This document shows, in pieces, positions 7,834 to 17,213 of a stretch of 64,000 nt of DNA (position 1 is the stretch's first letter; each line of letters begins with the position of its first letter). Source of the stretch: Aeromonas hydrophila subsp. hydrophila ATCC 7966 (GTDB lineage Bacteria; Pseudomonadota; Gammaproteobacteria; Enterobacterales; Aeromonadaceae); assembly GCF_000014805.1 (NCBI RefSeq), contig NC_008570.1, forward strand, positions 3,043,001 to 3,107,000, read 5' to 3'. The notes under the pieces were generated by a model. That model was not told where the DNA came from and did not search any database. It saw nothing but the letters and a program-made list of their open reading frames with translations. The translations under genes were made by a program, and so were the position numbers.

Positions 7834-8084
7834 AATGGGTTCCTGTGTTCCAGCTGGACTGTGGCTGGCTTGGTTAGCTCGGCATGAGCGAAAAGTCGGT
7901 GCAGACCACCGACGGCTGTGCCTGACATCAAGTCAGAGAGTGGCCGGAAAATGGCGGGCGCGAAGTGTAACAGATAGATGGCGCAAATTCTGCCTCAAAT
8001 ACGCGCCCTTTTCATGGGGCCAGGGCCGCCTGGCTGGCAAGGCGAACACACCCCGCCAGCAGCCCTTCACGTCCGTACGGGAGT

Positions 8085-8618
8085 TCAGCCACCTAGACCA
8101 TTCTGGGCCAGGAAGTCTCTTTGGAACAGGCACATGCGAATGGCGGTGCGGTATTGGCCATCGATGAAGAACTCCTCCTTGAGCTCCCCCTCCGGCTCGA
8201 AGCCCAGCTCCTGATAGATGTGGATCGCCCGGGCGTTGTCCCGATCGACGATGAGATAGAGCTTGTGCAGGTTGAGCACGTTGAAGCCGTACTTCATCGC
8301 CTTCAAGGTGGCGGTCTTGGCATAGCCCTTCCCCTGATGGGCGGGGGCGATGATGATCTGGAATTCGGCGCGGCGATGGATGCTGCGGATGTCCACCAGC
8401 TCCACCAGCCCCACGTTGTCCCCCGCCACCTCGAGGATGAAGCGGCGCTCGTGCTGATCGTGAATGTGCTTGTCATAGAGCTGGGCCAGCTCCATGTACG
8501 CCTCGTAAGGCTCCTCGAACCAGTAGCGCATGATGCTGGCGTTGTTGTTGAGTTGATGGACGAACTTGAGATCCTCGCGCTCGAGGGGGCGAAGGGTCAA
8601 GGTGTCATGGGATGACAT
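8085..8618 (-). CDS. speG: Spermidine N1-acetyltransferase
   Basis: This 177-residue GNAT-fold enzyme acetylates spermidine and spermine with acetyl-CoA and limits polyamine toxicity. It follows E. coli SpeG closely: LRPLEREDL at the N-terminus, [36 protein letters not shown], the acetyl-CoA loop [10 protein letters not shown], and the C-terminal [18 protein letters not shown]. The acidic [10 protein letters not shown] region belongs to the allosteric polyamine site of the dodecamer. It is a single gene with no polyamine neighbours. Confidence 0.95.
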   Translation of the reverse strand: MSSHDTLTLRPLEREDLKFVHQLNNNASIMRYWFEEPYEAYMELAQLYDKHIHDQHERRFILEVAGDNVGLVELVDIRSIHRRAEFQIIIAPAHQGKGYAKTATLKAMKYGFNVLNLHKLYLIVDRDNARAIHIYQELGFEPEGELKEEFFIDGQYRTAIRMCLFQRDFLAQNGLGG

Positions 8619-8717
8619 AAGGTACCTGCTTGCAGAGTGAAGGGGCGCCGGCCAGCCAGGGGCGGCGGCGCCATGAAGAATGAGAGCAACAGACGGCGAG
8701 GCCCCTGCCCCGGCCGG

Positions 8718-9368
8718 TCAGCGAATGCGGTTGGTCGGGCGCTTGAGCAGCCGGATGGCGATGGCGGCCATGGCGATGACGAACAGGCCGAGGGAGGTCA
8801 CCAGCAGGCACTTGGTCAGCAGCTCGTGATACTGGGCGAACACCGGGGCCGCCATCACGGCCTTGCCCACCAAGCTCAGCACCAGGGCCCAGAGGAAGGC
8901 GCTGGCAAAACTGGCGATCATTACCCGCGGCAGGTGCAGCCGCGAGACCCCCATCAGCATGGGGGTCAGCACCCGCACGAAGGGCACGAAACGGGAGGAG
9001 AACATGGCCCAGAAGCCGTAGTTGTGCAGCAGGCGGGAGGCCCGCGGCAGGCTGCCATCCGGGATCATCCGCTCCACGTGGCCCATGAAGGCGGTGCCGT
9101 GCAGCGCCTGCCCCTGCACATAGGCGATCAGGCTGCCAAGCCCCGCCGCCAGCGGCATGTAGAGCAGCGTCACCTCGGGGCCGAGCACCCCCATCCCCAC
9201 CAGCCCGCCGGCCAGCAGCACCAGGCTGTCGCCGGGCAGGGGCAGAAACACGAAACTCGATTCGAGAAAAAGGATCACCACCAGGCAGGTGACGAGCAGG
9301 CCTACCGCCTGCATCTGGATCAATTGGTCAAAGTCCTGTTGCCATATGGCAAGCAGCATGTCCTGCAT
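8718..9368 (-). CDS. DedA-family inner-membrane protein
   Basis: This 216-residue polytopic membrane protein belongs to the DedA/SNARE-associated (VTT) family, whose members include undecaprenyl-phosphate and phospholipid flippases needed for envelope homeostasis and proton-motive-force-linked resistance. The family signatures are FLESSFVFLPLPGDSLVLLAGGL near the N-terminus and the arginine motif SSRFVPFVRVLTPMLMG. Four or five hydrophobic segments are visible. The ATG at 9366-9368 follows GGGAG; a longer reading to 9401 has no ribosome site. The exact lipid is not predictable. Confidence 0.87.
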   Translation of the reverse strand: MQDMLLAIWQQDFDQLIQMQAVGLLVTCLVVILFLESSFVFLPLPGDSLVLLAGGLVGMGVLGPEVTLLYMPLAAGLGSLIAYVQGQALHGTAFMGHVERMIPDGSLPRASRLLHNYGFWAMFSSRFVPFVRVLTPMLMGVSRLHLPRVMIASFASAFLWALVLSLVGKAVMAAPVFAQYHELLTKCLLVTSLGLFVIAMAAIAIRLLKRPTNRIR

Positions 9369-9548
9369 CTGGTGACTCCCATCAACTTCGTGAGCATCCA
9401 TCCTGGGTGGCCTGACGGCCTCCGGTGCGGCAGACCCTCCCTGTCGCCAACCCCTTTTCTCCCTGAGGGTGGCCCGTTATACACCCGGCCAAGTGAACAA
9501 GAAATTAATACAGGTCATGGATAGGGGAGATAATCGGCAAGGGCCATC

Positions 9549-9582
9549 AAAAAAATCGGGCCCGCTCCGGCTGGAGGGGCCC
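9549..9582 (-). terminator. Rho-independent terminator of the CHASE4 sensor gene
   Basis: On the minus strand a GGGCCC...GGGCCC stem with an inner CTCC/GGAG pairing is followed by a run of seven T. It starts 16 bases after the stop codon of the gene ending at 9599. Confidence 0.8.
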
Positions 9583-9598
9583 AGACAGCAAAACGGCG

Positions 9599-11182
9599 TC
9601 AACTGCGCTTGAGGCGCTGCAATTTGGTGAGAGTGAGCAGGGTCTGGGCCGAGAGATCGCACACCGACAGCACGAAGGCGAGTTCGTCGGGATGCCATAC
9701 CTCGCTCAGCCTGGCCCGCTCGGCGATGATGAAGCCGAGCAGCTCATCCCCCTGCTTGAGGGGGGCCATCAGGATGGTGCCGGAGAGCCCCTCCAGCCCG
9801 AGCTGGGCCAGCATGGCGCCAAAGCGCGTCAGATCGTAGGTCTCGCGCAGGATGAGGCAGGGTTCATGCTCGGGCTTGGAGACCTCGTAGCGCCCCTGGA
9901 TCAAGGCATAGGGCAGGTGAAAGCCCTGCTGGTGATGGAGCTTGGGCAAAAAGAACAGATCCTGGCAGTACATGCTCTGCTTGTCTTCGGCACTGAACCA
10001 GACGCTGGCCCGCGCCGCGCCGGTGCCAGAGCAGATCGCCTCGTTGATGTGGCGCGCCGCCTGACCCGGATCCTCGCCACTCAGCAGATCGCTCTTGGCC
10101 AGATGAATGAGGGCGCCGTGCTGCAGTTTCTGGCGGGCTTCGCTGTCGAGCTGGCGCTGACGCAGGCTGTCCAGATGATCGAGCATCCGATTGCAATCGA
10201 TGGCCACCTGGGAGATCTCGTCGTTGCCCTCCACCAGCAGCCGGCGCACCGCGCCATCGTCACCGATGAGCCGCAGATTGGCGCTCAGCCGCTGCAAACG
10301 GGCGGCGATATAGCCGTTGAGGATCAGCAGCACCAGAGCCCCGAACAGCAAGGTCCCCAGGCTCAGCAGCCAGAAGATGTGGCGCTCGATGGCCTTGCCC
10401 TCCAGCATCAGATCCCGTGGCAAGGTGAAGCGAAAGATGAGCGGGGAGTCCTCCTGCAGGGTATCGATCTGGGCCAGGGTGAGCAGTCGCTCCTCCTGCG
10501 GCAGGATCAGGCTGTCGTTGGCCCTTAGCCGGGCCAGGGTGGTGACTCCCAGGCTGGTGGCCAGCTGCTGCGGGCTCAAAAAGGAGAGCGAGAGATTGGT
10601 GCGCTTTTGCAGCTGATGGACCAGCCGGGTAGTGAAAGCCTTGAGCAGCAACAGGGTGCCGCGACTCGGCCCCTCCCCCTCGCTGGTCAGGATCTGGGTG
10701 GCGGCCAGCAGGTAGTAACGCTCGCCGTCAAACCAGATGCCGGCATTGGGCTTGAGGCTGCCGTAACGCACCAGATAATCGGTAAGAGGCGCCAGCTGGG
10801 CCGGCGTCTGCGTCACCAGCTGGCCGCCATGATAGGCAAACGCCGCCTGCGGCTGCTTGTCCGCATCATAGAGCGCCACCAGATCCACCCCCAGGGTCTC
10901 GAAGGTGCGCACGTTGAGATTCGCCGCCAGATAGGCGGGATCGCGGCTCACCATGTAGGCGTAGGTCTCGTCCCACTCGGACCAGTCCTGCCCCAGCATG
11001 GTGAGCTGACCAAGCTCGGCCTGCACCACGGCCCGGACCCGCTCGCGGTTGCGCTCCACGCTCATGCGCTCCAGCTCGCCGAACTTGTTGCCGACCACAT
11101 AATGAAGGCCGACATAGCCGACCCCCAGCAACAGCAGCAGCGTCAGCACTATGGTCAGCGTAATCTTGCGGCTGATCTTCAT
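9599..11182 (-). CDS. CHASE4-HAMP-GAF membrane sensor without an output domain
   Basis: This 527-residue inner-membrane protein has a first membrane segment at about residues 7-25, a periplasmic CHASE4-like sensor region containing DWSEWDETYAYM, a second membrane segment at about 268-290, a HAMP linker, a short coiled region and a GAF-like domain (about 375-510). The chain ends at LTLTKLQRLKRS, exactly where a GGDEF, EAL or kinase module normally begins. It therefore senses periplasmic and perhaps cytoplasmic cues but must act through a partner. I used the ATG at 11180-11182; a GTG at 11194 is the alternative. No partner gene is adjacent. Confidence 0.8.
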   Translation of the reverse strand: MKISRKITLTIVLTLLLLLGVGYVGLHYVVGNKFGELERMSVERNRERVRAVVQAELGQLTMLGQDWSEWDETYAYMVSRDPAYLAANLNVRTFETLGVDLVALYDADKQPQAAFAYHGGQLVTQTPAQLAPLTDYLVRYGSLKPNAGIWFDGERYYLLAATQILTSEGEGPSRGTLLLLKAFTTRLVHQLQKRTNLSLSFLSPQQLATSLGVTTLARLRANDSLILPQEERLLTLAQIDTLQEDSPLIFRFTLPRDLMLEGKAIERHIFWLLSLGTLLFGALVLLILNGYIAARLQRLSANLRLIGDDGAVRRLLVEGNDEISQVAIDCNRMLDHLDSLRQRQLDSEARQKLQHGALIHLAKSDLLSGEDPGQAARHINEAICSGTGAARASVWFSAEDKQSMYCQDLFFLPKLHHQQGFHLPYALIQGRYEVSKPEHEPCLILRETYDLTRFGAMLAQLGLEGLSGTILMAPLKQGDELLGFIIAERARLSEVWHPDELAFVLSVCDLSAQTLLTLTKLQRLKRS

Positions 11183-11403
11183 CTTTACCCACACTCCCGA
11201 ACAGGTGACCCATTGAGTTTAATGGATTTTGCCTCTGCACCTCTCTCTTGCGCGAAAAAGCTCGCCAGGGCGACCAACCTGCACTGCCATGGGGTGAATG
11301 GGCACAAATGGCGTCATCCGGCTCACGGTGGAGCTGCCAAGCGAGCAAATAATCGCTACAGTGTAACCGTGCCTCATCGGAAGAGGCTTCACGGGATCCC
11401 GGC

Positions 11404-12360
11404 ATGCTCACACCTCTCCCCCTTCCACTGCGCCCCGTCCTGCTGCTTGGCCTGCTGTGCAGTTGCCAGGTCATGGCCGACGACGACTCACGGGTGCAAC
11501 AACGCGCCAACGCCGTGGTGTCGCTGATGACCTTCACCGTGGTGCCCGACATCACCGCCAGCAACATCAACATCGGCAGCGGCACCAATCAATCCTCGGC
11601 CCTCAACATGACCCAGATCGGCGGCGGCGCCACCATGAGCGAGAGCGTGCCGATTTATCTGGAAGGAACCCTGGGATTCAGCCGCTACGATCCCCAGTTC
11701 GTGGTCAGCAACGGCAGCGAGAGCCGCACCGTTCCCACCAAGTGGAACAGCCTGACCGCCACTGGCGGGATCGGTTGGGACATAGGGCTGCACCGGGACA
11801 GCCACGGCGGCAACTGGGTGCTGCGCCCCATCGGCAACGTCACCCTCGGCACGGTGGCAAGCGATCTGCGCATCGGCAACTGGCTGCTGGGCCAATACAC
11901 CGGCAAGAACCTCGATTTTCTCGATGGTGGCCGACTCGACGTCTACGGCCTCGGTGGCGCCATGATGCTGGACTACGAGCTGTTTTCCCCTGCCCAGGAC
12001 ATCGACGCCGAGCTGCGTTACTCCTATCAGCACCTGCAGAGCTTTGGCGGCACCGCCGCCAGCGTGACCGGCCAGGCCAACGCCGAAAACCTCGGCCTCT
12101 ATCTGCGCCGGCGCGCGCCCATCGGCAATCTGACGCTGCTGGGCAAACCCGTGCGCTACGTGATGGAGGGGGCCCGCACCGAATACCTGGGCGAGCAGCG
12201 CGGCCTGCTCGGCTTCAACTCCCTCAACTCCCTCGGCCTCGGGGTGGAGCTCGACAGCAGCAAGTACGATATCTTCGTCACCCGCACCCGGCTGGTGGCC
12301 CGCTATATGTTCAGCCACAACACCAGCGGCTACGGCGTCGGGCTGGCGATGAGCTTCTAG
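11404..12360 (+). CDS. Putative outer-membrane beta-barrel protein (autotransporter-barrel-like)
   Basis: This 318-residue exported protein has a signal peptide ending near residue 25 (CQVMA before DDD). Alternating polar/hydrophobic strands run through the chain, and it ends in SGYGVGLAMSF, a terminal strand with C-terminal Phe as expected for recognition by the Bam machinery. The barrel resembles the autotransporter type, but no passenger domain precedes it. The function is unknown; a small porin or adhesin-like protein is possible. It is a single gene, divergent from the CHASE4 sensor. Confidence 0.72.
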   Translation: MLTPLPLPLRPVLLLGLLCSCQVMADDDSRVQQRANAVVSLMTFTVVPDITASNINIGSGTNQSSALNMTQIGGGATMSESVPIYLEGTLGFSRYDPQFVVSNGSESRTVPTKWNSLTATGGIGWDIGLHRDSHGGNWVLRPIGNVTLGTVASDLRIGNWLLGQYTGKNLDFLDGGRLDVYGLGGAMMLDYELFSPAQDIDAELRYSYQHLQSFGGTAASVTGQANAENLGLYLRRRAPIGNLTLLGKPVRYVMEGARTEYLGEQRGLLGFNSLNSLGLGVELDSSKYDIFVTRTRLVARYMFSHNTSGYGVGLAMSF

Positions 12361-12584
12361 GCCACTCCCTGCGGCTGCTTCCCTCTCTGGCGTTGGCACA
12401 AAAAGAGTGATGCGCCGCTCAGTTGGTGCAAGCGGTCACACATTCCCTCTAGTCAACTCGCTAAAGTAGTTCACTTCGGCACCCCATTTTCCGGATGGCA
12501 CCAATCCTGTGGTGCCACACCAGGCTCACGCCAATCAGAGTGCCCCGTCGCCAGGGAGAGGCATCGGGAGCGAGGAGAGATCAC

Positions 12585-13451
12585 ATGGACGTTACCGCCC
12601 TGATGGCCGCTCTGCTGAACCAGTTCTGGTTTCTGCTGCCACTGCTTTTGCTGGTCACCATAGCCAAGAGCCCCTGGTTCAAGGGCATGATCGGGGAGTG
12701 GCTGCTCAATCTCAGCATCCGGCTCTTTCTCGACCGGCAGGAATATCATCTGCTGAGCAATGTCACCTTGCCGCTCGAGCAGGGCAGCACCCAGATCGAT
12801 CAGGTGCTCGTCTCCCGCTTCGGCGTATTCGTGATAGAAACCAAAAACATGAAGGGGTGGATCTTCGGCGATCCCAGACACAAGCGCTGGACCCAGCAGC
12901 TGTTTCGACACCGGCACGGCTTTCAAAACCCGTTGCATCAAAACTATCTGCACCTGATGACCCTCAAATCCCTGCTGGGGCTGGCGGATCACCAGTTGCA
13001 TTCCATCGTCTATTTTATTGGCGACTGCACTTTCAAAACCCCCATGCCGGAGAACGTCATGCGTCGCGGACTGGTCAGCTATATCAAGAGCAAGACCACT
13101 CCCGTCTTGAGCACCGCCGACGTCGTTCGGATTGTCGACACCATTCAGCAAGGCCGCTTGACCGCCAGTTGGCAAACCCACCGGCAGCATGTCACCCAGC
13201 TCAAGGCACGTCATGCCGGCCCATCCGCCAACCATGTTTCCACCCGCGCACCTGTCAGGCAATCAGTTGCAAACCCACCCTCACAGAGCGTATTGCCACC
13301 GGACAATCCACCCCCGCTCTGCCCCAGATGTGGCAACACCATGGTATTGCGCACCGCAACTCGGGGGGAAAACAAGGGCAATCAGTTTTGGGGATGCAGC
13401 GGATTCCCAAAATGCAGGGGCGTGACTTTGTTACACAGTCAGTCCCCTTAA
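12585..13451 (+). CDS. NERD-domain membrane protein with C-terminal topoisomerase-type zinc finger
   Basis: This 288-residue protein has an N-terminal membrane segment (about 13-27), then a NERD (nuclease-related) domain with PD-(D/E)XK-like residues Asp72 and Glu85-Thr-Lys87 (IDQVLVSRFGVFVIETKN). The C-terminus has a four-cysteine finger (CPRCG near residue 246, then CSGFPKCRG) like those of type IA topoisomerases, which bind DNA. It could be a membrane-tethered nuclease or DNA-binding protein. The ATG at 12585 follows AGGAGAG. The next gene has a similarly spaced nuclease-like motif. No function is proven for NERD proteins of this type. Confidence 0.85.
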   Translation: MDVTALMAALLNQFWFLLPLLLLVTIAKSPWFKGMIGEWLLNLSIRLFLDRQEYHLLSNVTLPLEQGSTQIDQVLVSRFGVFVIETKNMKGWIFGDPRHKRWTQQLFRHRHGFQNPLHQNYLHLMTLKSLLGLADHQLHSIVYFIGDCTFKTPMPENVMRRGLVSYIKSKTTPVLSTADVVRIVDTIQQGRLTASWQTHRQHVTQLKARHAGPSANHVSTRAPVRQSVANPPSQSVLPPDNPPPLCPRCGNTMVLRTATRGENKGNQFWGCSGFPKCRGVTLLHSQSP

Positions 13452-13588
13452 TCGGAGAACACTATCTCGAATCATTAAACGGACCAGAGTCATTGAAGCT
13501 GTGCAGGGGATTTATTTTATATTTACACCCTATCGCCGCTTTAAAACCCCTTGGTCTAGATACATCAGTACATTTATGGAGCAATAAC

Positions 13589-14152
13589 ATGAAAGTATTT
13601 CTAGATAAATTAATGGCTCGTTTGCACAGCCGATATATAACTATTTTTTCTCACTACTACCCTGCACATGGAGCTACCGGCTTCACCGAACGGAATCTCA
13701 CCAACAACTTTGTTTCTGCGCTTGAAAGCCTCTATCCCGGCTCATGCTTCTCATGGTTTGAAGCTCCAATAAGCCTCACGGAAAAGAAACATATGGACGC
13801 CGTAGTTTTCACGGAAACGGCGCTATTTCTTATTGAGGCTAAGCGCTTTACGGCACCTCAATCAAAAACTAATAGTGTCAGGAATGATATTGAACGAATG
13901 CAGTCCAATGAAGCACTCCTGTTGCTTGAAAAGGGGCTAATTAACCCAATACAGCGCCAGCGTTATGCCGTAGTGCTGGCCGATGTCTGGACAGAAAATA
14001 AAGGCAAGCAGGATATCTTTGATACTTGGCCAGCCTGCCTAAATAGCGGTCCATTTCTATATAGTAAAACACTGGAGTTTTCTGATCTTCCTGTCGAAGG
14101 AGAGTGGAAAAACAATTACAAGATACTGGTTGCGGTTAAACAGTTAACTTGA
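13589..14152 (+). CDS. PD-(D/E)XK-like protein of unknown function
   Basis: This 187-residue soluble protein contains MDAVVFTETALFLIEAKRF, with Asp70 and Glu83-Ala-Lys85. That is the restriction-endonuclease-like D-x12-E-x-K spacing, identical to the spacing in the NERD protein just upstream. The DNA is visibly less GC-rich than its surroundings, which suggests acquisition. The ATG at 13589 lies seven bases after GGAG. It sits 137 bases downstream of the NERD gene on the same strand. A nuclease or defence-related role is inference from the motif alone. Confidence 0.75.
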   Translation: MKVFLDKLMARLHSRYITIFSHYYPAHGATGFTERNLTNNFVSALESLYPGSCFSWFEAPISLTEKKHMDAVVFTETALFLIEAKRFTAPQSKTNSVRNDIERMQSNEALLLLEKGLINPIQRQRYAVVLADVWTENKGKQDIFDTWPACLNSGPFLYSKTLEFSDLPVEGEWKNNYKILVAVKQLT

Positions 14153-14172
14153 CGCCATGATATCTACATAAA

Positions 14173-14200
14173 ACAAAGGCGGCCCATTGGCCGCCTTTGT
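14173..14200. terminator. Bidirectional terminator between the PD-(D/E)XK gene and yaiW
   Basis: A perfect twelve-base inverted repeat (ACAAAGGCGGCC with GGCCGCCTTTGT) has A-rich and T-rich flanks. It lies between two convergent genes and can serve both. Confidence 0.85.
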
Positions 14201-14208
14201 TATTGCAG

Positions 14209-15393
14209 TTACAGCGACCCCAGCCGCTTCAGGCAGGTTTGCTGGCGCCACTGCACTCGCTTGGCAAACCAGGCGGTGGTGAGGTTGCGGGTGATCTTGG
14301 GGCTCTTGAGCGAGATCCCCGGCAGCACGGCGCGGGGCAGCCGGCTGCCCGCCTTGCGATCGGCCAGCACGAAGACCCTGTGATAGAGATCGCTTTGGGC
14401 AAACTCGCTGGTGTCGCCGAGCTTCAGGCTCTGGTGGATGGCCTGCGTGCTCATGCTGAGCTGGCCGGCGATGGTATGCACCGCCAGTTCGGTCTTGCCC
14501 GGCAGCTCGGAGTCGTAGCGAATGAGATCCCCATCCAGCGCCAGCGGCTTGCCGCTCAACCGGCTCACCGCCGCCTGGAAGGCGGCGTTGCGACTCGCAT
14601 ACCAGCCGGCATTGAAGTCGGCATAGCGGTAGAGGTGATCCGGATACTGGGCCGGGTAGTTGAGCAGGTGACGGGTGCCGAACCAGATGCCGCCACGGCG
14701 ACTGAACACCTCGTGGCGAATGGACTCCTTGATCGGATAGGGATAGCCGTCGCTGTTGGCCTCGGCAAAGGCGATGCTCACCTGCATGGGGCCGCCGGTG
14801 CGTACCGGGTTCATGTTGCCGAACAGGGTCTTGCCCATGGGCACCTCCCCTATCATGTCCTCGAAGATCTCGCTCATCTCCCGCTCGGTGCGCAACTTGT
14901 CGATGCGCTCGGCGTAAGTTTTGCCGGTGGGCGAGTTGATGGAGAGCGCGGTGCGCACCACGAACTCGGGGATCAGCAGCTTGCCGGCGCGGGCGTTGAT
15001 CTCCTTCCAGGCGATCTTGCCAAGGCCCGGCACCACGGGGTCGGCCTGAAAGGTGGACTCCTGCTCCGCCACCGCCAGCACGGAGCAGACGTTCTCGTCG
15101 GTCACCGCCAGATCCTGTTTGGCGAGGGCGGTGACGATATCCTGGGCCCAGCCGTTGCGATCCACGGTGCGGGCCGGCAGCAGCCGCACGATGCGCGACT
15201 GCATGCTGGCGGGCGCCCGGGGGACCTGGGCTTTGGGCAGCGGGGCGGGCCTGGCGATGGCCGGCCCGGTGACGGCAGCGCTGCCAGGCTTGCTGGCATC
15301 GCCCTGACTGACGGGTTCACTGGCACAGGCGGCCAGCAGCAAGGGGGCCAGCAGCGGGGCCAGATAATGACGACAGACGATGAGATGAGACAT
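14209..15393 (-). CDS. yaiW: YaiW-like outer-membrane lipoprotein (DUF1615)
   Basis: This 394-residue lipoprotein has a lipobox ending at Cys23 (LLAAC). The DUF1615 body follows E. coli YaiW closely: ENVCSVLAVAEQES, VPGLGKIAWKEI, MGKTLFGNMNPVRTGGPMQV, VFSRRGGIWFGT and the C-terminal SPKITRNLTTAWFAKRV. YaiW is a surface-exposed lipoprotein linked to uptake of proline-rich peptides with SbmA in E. coli, but no sbmA is adjacent here. The glutamate in AEQES hints at a lysozyme-like fold, which is unproven. The ATG at 15391-15393 sets the lipobox at the proper distance. Confidence 0.9.
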   Translation of the reverse strand: MSHLIVCRHYLAPLLAPLLLAACASEPVSQGDASKPGSAAVTGPAIARPAPLPKAQVPRAPASMQSRIVRLLPARTVDRNGWAQDIVTALAKQDLAVTDENVCSVLAVAEQESTFQADPVVPGLGKIAWKEINARAGKLLIPEFVVRTALSINSPTGKTYAERIDKLRTEREMSEIFEDMIGEVPMGKTLFGNMNPVRTGGPMQVSIAFAEANSDGYPYPIKESIRHEVFSRRGGIWFGTRHLLNYPAQYPDHLYRYADFNAGWYASRNAAFQAAVSRLSGKPLALDGDLIRYDSELPGKTELAVHTIAGQLSMSTQAIHQSLKLGDTSEFAQSDLYHRVFVLADRKAGSRLPRAVLPGISLKSPKITRNLTTAWFAKRVQWRQQTCLKRLGSL

Positions 15394-15554
15394 GAATGCT
15401 TCCCGGTGGATGAGGCGTCCCGGCCCCCGCAAAGGGTATCCGGACGCAGACAGGCAGGGCATTGTAGAGGATTGAGACGGGGAGCAGAAGCCATCAATGA
15501 CAAGGGCCCCCGCCTGCGTGACGAGGGCCCCCAAGGGTCGATACGGCGCCGGGA

Positions 15555-17213
15555 TCAGGCGCTCTGGCGCAGCGCCTCTATCTGGGCGGCGCCATTGATC
15601 ACCGCCTGCAGGGAGGCGCTGACCACATCGCGGCCGATGGCCACCCCGCAGGTGCGGGTCCCGTCGACACTCAGCAGCACGTAGGCGGCGGCGCGGGACT
15701 CGGTGCCGGCGCTTAAGGCATGCTCGGAGTAATCCAGCACGTCGATGTGCATCCCGGTCTGACGCTGCCAGCCGTTGACCAGCGCCGTGATGGCCCCCTC
15801 CCCTTCACCGCTCAACTGCAGCGAGCCGGTCGGGGTCTGCAGTTCGAGGCGCAGGCTCTCCTGGCTGTCGCGACCGAGCTGGAAGCGACCGATGCGATAG
15901 CCGTGGGCGGGTTCGAGATAGTGACGCTCGAACAGGGAGCGGATCTGCTCCGGACTTATCTCGCTGCTGCTCGCCTCAGCCTCGGCTTGTACCCGGCGGC
16001 TGAAGTCAATTTGCAGCCAACGCGGCAGTTGCAGACCAAGATCGCGCTCCAGCAGGTAGGTAACGCCCCCCTTGCCGGACTGGCTGTTGATGCGGATCAC
16101 CGCCTCGTAGCTGCGACCGAGATCGGCAGGATCGATGGGCAGGTAAGCCACGTCCCAGTAGTGATCCGGCTTCTCCGCCGCCAGGGATTTGCGGATGGCG
16201 TCCTGGTGGCTGCCGGAAAACGCCGTGTAGACCAGCTCGCCGGCATAGGGGTGGCGCGGGTGCAGGGCAATCTGGGTGCAGGCTCCCACGGTGGCGACGA
16301 TGGCATCCATGTCCGCCAGGTTGAGCTCGGGGTCGATCCCCTGGCTGTAGAGGTTCATGGCCATGGTGACGATGTCCATGTTGCCGGTGCGCTCACCGTT
16401 GCCGAGCAGGGTGCCCTCGATGCGATCCGCCCCCGCCAACACCGCCAACTCGGCGGCGGCCACCCCGCAGCCCCGATCGTTGTGGGTATGGATGGAGATA
16501 CTCACCTCGGGGCGCGCCTTGAGGTGGCGGCAGAACCACTCCACCTGATCGGCAAACACGTTGGGGGTGCTCACCTCCACGGTGGCGGGCAGGTTCAGGA
16601 TCATCGGGCGGGCCGCCGGGCGCCACTGGTCGATCACCGCGTCACACACCTCGACGGCGAACTCCACCTCGGTGCAGCTGAAACTCTCCGGCGAGTACTG
16701 AAAACTCCACTCGGTGCCCGAATTGCGGGCCGCATACTCCCGCACCCAACGCGCCCCCTGCACGGCGATGGCCTTGACCCCTTCGCGCCCTGAGTTGAAC
16801 ACATAGTTGCGCTGGGTCGGGTTGACCGAGTTGTAGACGTGGACGATGGCCCGCTTGGCCCCCTTGAGGGCCTCGAAGGTGCGGGCTATCAGATCTTCGC
16901 GCGCCTGTACCAACACCTGGATGGTGACGTCGTCCGGAATGAGATTGCGATCGATAAGCTCGCGCACGAAGTCAAAATCGGGCTGAGAGGCGGCCGGAAA
17001 GCCCACCTCGATGTGCTTGAAGCCGATGTGCACCATCAGCGCCCACATCTGCAGCTTCTGCGCCACCGTCATCGGCTCGACCAGCGCCTGGTTGCCGTCG
17101 CGCAGATCCACGGCGCACCAGAGCGGCGCCCGCTCCAGCACCCGGTTGGGCCACTGGCGATCCGCCAGATTGATGACGGGGGCACGGCGGTATTTGCGAT
17201 GATCGAAGCTCAT
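15555..17213 (-). CDS. leuA: 2-isopropylmalate synthase (type II)
   Basis: This 552-residue enzyme makes the first committed step of leucine synthesis from acetyl-CoA and 2-oxoisovalerate. The TIM-barrel signatures are DLRDGNQALVEPM, HIGFKHIEVGFP, the metal-site SIHTHNDRGCG and LLGNGERTGN; the C-terminal LeuA dimerisation/regulatory domain covers about residues 430-552. Length and sequence fit the type II form rather than the E. coli type. The ATG at 17211-17213 gives the normal SFDHRKYRR start, although the frame stays open far upstream. leuBCD are not adjacent, and a structured leader precedes the gene. Confidence 0.95.
   Translation of the reverse strand: MSFDHRKYRRAPVINLADRQWPNRVLERAPLWCAVDLRDGNQALVEPMTVAQKLQMWALMVHIGFKHIEVGFPAASQPDFDFVRELIDRNLIPDDVTIQVLVQAREDLIARTFEALKGAKRAIVHVYNSVNPTQRNYVFNSGREGVKAIAVQGARWVREYAARNSGTEWSFQYSPESFSCTEVEFAVEVCDAVIDQWRPAARPMILNLPATVEVSTPNVFADQVEWFCRHLKARPEVSISIHTHNDRGCGVAAAELAVLAGADRIEGTLLGNGERTGNMDIVTMAMNLYSQGIDPELNLADMDAIVATVGACTQIALHPRHPYAGELVYTAFSGSHQDAIRKSLAAEKPDHYWDVAYLPIDPADLGRSYEAVIRINSQSGKGGVTYLLERDLGLQLPRWLQIDFSRRVQAEAEASSSEISPEQIRSLFERHYLEPAHGYRIGRFQLGRDSQESLRLELQTPTGSLQLSGEGEGAITALVNGWQRQTGMHIDVLDYSEHALSAGTESRAAAYVLLSVDGTRTCGVAIGRDVVSASLQAVINGAAQIEALRQSA

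Noticed and set aside
13440..13588. Fusion of the NERD protein frame with the downstream PD-(D/E)XK protein
   Set aside because: The long frame that joins them is a different frame from the NERD gene; each protein has its own start and ribosome site.
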